Source: Theodoxus fluviatilis (taxonomy: Eukaryota > Mollusca > Gastropoda > Cycloneritida > Neritidae). Taken from it: a stretch of 19,795 nt of DNA. Below are positions 16,669 to 19,795 of the stretch, piece by piece. Position 1 is the stretch's first letter. Every line of letters starts with the position of its first letter. Position numbers and translations under genes: made by a program. The DNA lies in the NCBI GenBank assembly GCA_034096865.1, contig JAWQFJ010028262.1, positions 42,501 to 62,295 of the forward strand, read 5' to 3'. The notes under the pieces were generated by a model. The model searched no databases, was not told the DNA's origin, and saw nothing but the letters and a program-made list of their open reading frames with translations.

Positions 16669-18264
16669 ACAGAGACAGACAGACTGAGAGACAGACTGAG
16701 AGACAGAGACAGAGAGACAGAGACTGAGAGAAACAGAGACTGAGAGAGACTGAGACTGAGACAGACAGAGACAGAAACTGAGAGACAGAGACAGACTGAG
16801 AGACCGAGACAGAGACTGAGAGACAGAGACTGAGAGACAGAGGCATAAACACAGAGACAGAGGCATAAACACAGAGACAGAGACAGAGAGACAGAGACAG
16901 AGACAGAGACTGAGAGACAGAGACTGAGAGACAGAGACAGAGACTGAGAGACAGAGATAGAGACTGAGAGACAGAGACAGAGACTGAGAGACAGAGACTG
17001 AGAGACAGAGAGAGAGAGAGACTGAGGGACAGAGAGATACAAAGACTGAGAGACAGAGACAGAGAGACAGAGACAGAGACTGAGAGAAACAGAGACTGAG
17101 AGAGACTGAGACAGACAGAGACAGAAACTGAGAGACAGAGACAGACTGAGAGACAGAGACAGAGACTGAGAGACAGAGGCATAAACACAGAGACAGAGGC
17201 ATAAACACAGAGACAGAGACAGAGAGACAGAGAGACAGAGACAGAGACTGAGAGACAGAGACTGAGAGACAGAGACTGAGAGACAGAGACAGAGAGACAG
17301 AGAGACAGAGACAGAGACTGAGAGACAGAGACAGAGACTGAGAGACAGAGACTGAGAGACAGAGAGAGAGAGAGAGACTGAGGGACAGAGAGAGATACAA
17401 AGACTGAGAGACAGAGACTGAGAGACAGAGAGTGAGAGACTGAGAGATAGAGAGTGAGCGACTGAGAGACAGAGACTGAGAGACAGAGACAGAGAGACAG
17501 AGACTGAGAGACAGAGAGACAGAGACTGAGAGACAGAGACAGAGACTGAGAGACAGACACATAGACTTAGAGACAGAGACTGAGAGACAGAGACAGAGAG
17601 ACAGATACAGAGACTGAGACAGACTGATATACTGAGTCTGAGACAGAAACTGATAGACAGAGAGAGACTGAGAGACAGAAACTGAGAGAGAGACTGAGAG
17701 ACAGAGTCTAAGAAACAGAGACTGAGGGACAGAGACTGAGAGACAGGTACTGAGAGACAGAGAGACAGACATAGAGGCAGACATAGAGACACTGAGACAG
17801 AGAGTGAGACTGAGACAGAGAGTGAGGCTGAGACAGAGAGTGAGACAGAGACAGCAAGTGAGGCAGAGACAGAGAGTGAGACTGAGACAGAGTGAGACTG
17901 AGACAGAGAGTGAGACTGAGAGTGAGACAGACAGAGAGTGAGACAGAGAGTGAGACTGAGACAGAGAGTGAGACTGAGACAGAGAGTGAGACTGAGACTG
18001 AGACTGAGACTGAGACACTGAGAGAGACTGAGAGAGAGACTGAGAGTGAGACTGAGAGAGAGACTGATAGAGAGATTGAGAGAGAGAGACTGAGAGAGAG
18101 ACTGAGAGAGAGACTGAGAGAGAGACTGAGAGAGAGACTGAGAGAGAGACGGAGAGAGAGACTGAGAGAGAGACTGAGAGAGAGACTGAGAGAGAGACTG
18201 TGAGAGAGACTGTGAGAGAGACTGTGAATGACTGAGAGAGACTGTAAGAGACTGAGAATGAGAA
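16669..18264 (+). repeat. unit A3 purine-rich array
   Basis: The zones are 14/20-bp (about 16669-17765), marker (17766-17806), a short 18-bp zone (about 17795-18010) and a regular 12-bp GAGAGAGACTGA zone (about 18030-18200). Inside the first zone a block of about 350 bp is repeated: the landmark GGCATAAACACAGAGACAGA occurs doubled near 16850 and again near 17180, and CTGAGGGACAGAGAGA near 17020 and 17385. Confidence 0.9.
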
Positions 18265-19795
18265 CTATTTGGTTATACGATATGTTATCGTCTGGAAGAG
18301 AGACGAGTTACGGTTACTTCTGTATATTTTTCCTTGTATTTCTCTTGTCTTGTTTCCATCCTAATCCCACTCCTTCACGCGTAACCTGCTCGCGTGAAAG
18401 GTCGGCGCCGGGGGATAAGCATTGATGAAAGAACAAAAGACAATTCCAACAGGACAAATGCTGTTGCAACATGCCCTGCAAAACAAAAGTGTTGCACTTG
18501 GCTCAGTATATGAATAATCACTCATTGCTGTTCAGATCAAGCGTGGATTATAATGAACATCATTGCCAAGTTGATGCAACTGAGGATTGATCTTCGTTCC
18601 TCATAGATAAACATCCACGGTTTATCAACCGCAGCAATTAATAAACTGATAGTAATCAAGCATTTTAGTCTATATGTAATAGATTACTATAATTGTTCCA
18701 CATTAAGGTCAAGTATTTGTATGTTTGGTTATCTTTATATACAGCCACCGAAAATTACAAGGCGACAAGTTTGACTTTTAGAAGATCACATTGAGGTAAA
18801 TTATTAATTGTTGAAAACTGCCGGAAATAGGAACGTCAAGATCAGATGTAAATTTAGCACGTCAATGTATCGTATGTCGCAAAATCGTTAGTTTAACGTT
18901 CAGCTCGAAATACTCATTACATGTATCTTGACACGTCTATTGCACAGCGTCTCTTCATGAACTATTCTCATTTAGGTAATTCGGGTGAAATTTCTCGTCC
19001 AGCAGCAGAATAGCCTTTAGCGAGACAACGAAGCGTATCTTCCAGTCTTCCACTTCGTCATGTCTCCGCAGTGCTCTAGTCAGTGTAACTGTAAGTGGTG
19101 TGTCAATTAAGCCTGATGCTTGTAACTTGCCATGGGCCTGTAATGGGAATGGGTTTGTATGCAAGTCTACATTGTCTCTTCCATAGTGCCTTCCCCACGC
19201 CATCATCTGGGCACTCTCAAGACCCCCCACAAATTGATCATTAATTTTGAAGACTTGCAGAATCCATGGAGGAATCCTCGTGCAACCAAGGTCGTGCTTT
19301 CGTCTGCATCGTCGCCTTGTAGATGGAGGAGAGGAAGCAACGGAGGCGATGGCCTGAGATTTGGCTATACACGCGTTATTATTTAATTTCACAATATTAG
19401 AGGGTGCACGTGCAAACGTGCATGCATACAGAGCATGCTTGCGTGAGCTCATTATGCATACATGTATGCAAGGGTGAGTGCCCGCGCAGGTGTTTCCTCT
19501 GGCCGCAAAAGAATATGCTCTTGATAAACTGTTGAAAGCAATTTGAATTACTTTGATCAAATGAAAGAACCATTTGCCGACAGAATTTTAACTGAGTGCT
19601 TGAGATGCATCAGTACTGCATGAGTGGTATGATATCGCAGTCAGTCATATCACGCACTGTATGTTCAGTCTCAAATTCAGTGGCCAGAGTACTTATCGAC
19701 GTGTCGCATCACAGATGCGGCAGTCAATGCTACACGGATCGTACAAGGCAAAGTAAATCATTCGCATCGCCTCTCTCCTCCTAGGAGTAAAATCG
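18265..19795 (+). repeat. satellite unit B2 (body plus unique tail, cut by the window end)
   Basis: The head (CTATTTGGTTATACG), body and B-type tail follow the B1 plan. The tail starts at about 19434 and ends at the window edge in CTCCTAGGAGTAAAATCG. Against B1 it carries a 4-bp insertion that creates a perfect 16-bp palindrome (TGCATACATGTATGCA, about 19455-19470). It also lacks about 20 bp near 19575 and several bases near 19660. Indels in the tail are not multiples of three. Confidence 0.9.
18955..19452 (-). CDS. shared minus-strand ORF of the unit, B2 copy
   Basis: From ATG at 19452 (MSSRKHALYACTF) to the TGA at 18955 it has 165 codons, the same length as the B1 copy and colinear with it. 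Differences are substitutions only within this span. Upstream of this ATG the two B copies fall out of frame with each other, which supports this start if the frame is real. The protein is basic in the middle (STRRRCRRKHDLG) with no recognised domain. The overlapping plus-strand 75-codon frame is at 19159-19386. Coding status is uncertain. Confidence 0.3.
   Translation of the reverse strand: MSSRKHALYACTFARAPSNIVKLNNNACIAKSQAIASVASSPPSTRRRCRRKHDLGCTRIPPWILQVFKINDQFVGGLESAQMMAWGRHYGRDNVDLHTNPFPLQAHGKLQASGLIDTPLTVTLTRALRRHDEVEDWKIRFVVSLKAILLLDEKFHPNYLNENSS

Overview
The window looks like repeat-dominated nuclear DNA of an invertebrate animal. It has no bacterial-style operons and no RNA genes. 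It does hold decayed Ty3/gypsy and LINE copies, long purine-rich simple repeats and a tandem array of a 1.5-3.5 kb unit. The retroelement coding style suggests a marine invertebrate, perhaps a gastropod mollusc, but that is an inference from family resemblance. No intact single-copy host gene was found.

Left part (1-8075), the 'island'. Bases 1-27 are a perfect reverse complement of 8076-8102, which is the head of the first repeat unit on the right. Next come a pyrimidine-rich simple-repeat block (28-753), a 33-bp minisatellite (754-1050), a pure ATC/AAC microsatellite (1366-1510) and AT-rich DNA with nothing recognised. A ribonuclease H remnant follows (2286-2520, minus) and then a 76-bp tandem repeat (about 2758-3055). 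From 7104 down to 3340 on the minus strand lies a decayed Ty3/gypsy element. It reads gag start, charged repeat, gag core, CCHC knuckles, aspartic protease, integrase zinc domain, the last residues of RNase H, polypurine tract and LTR with a TATA box. Integrase ahead of RNase H, with RNase H last, is the domain order of Gmr1-like elements. The integrase core, the reverse transcriptase and most of RNase H are deleted. Two younger insertions are visible: a stem-loop plus (CATC)n element inside gag (about 5632-5836), and a 5'-truncated RTE-like LINE (about 7318-7816) with a target-site duplication.

Right part (8076-19795), the array. Five head-to-tail units share a body of about 1.15 kb, with short inverted repeats at fixed places and a minus-strand open frame of about 150-165 codons. 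In three units (A1, A2, A3) the body is followed by a 1.2-2.3 kb purine-rich array ordered as 14/20-bp repeats, a marker, 18-bp repeats and then 10-12-bp repeats. In two units (B1, B2) the body is followed instead by a unique tail of about 370-380 bp. By body sequence, A1 and A2 form one subfamily, and B1, A3 and B2 another. This suggests higher-order repeat structure and unequal exchange.

The most unusual things here are the composite satellite unit and the inverted pair of unit heads around the retroelement island. Whether the shared frame encodes a protein is unresolved: its indels are multiples of three, but substitutions look unconstrained and one copy carries a stop.
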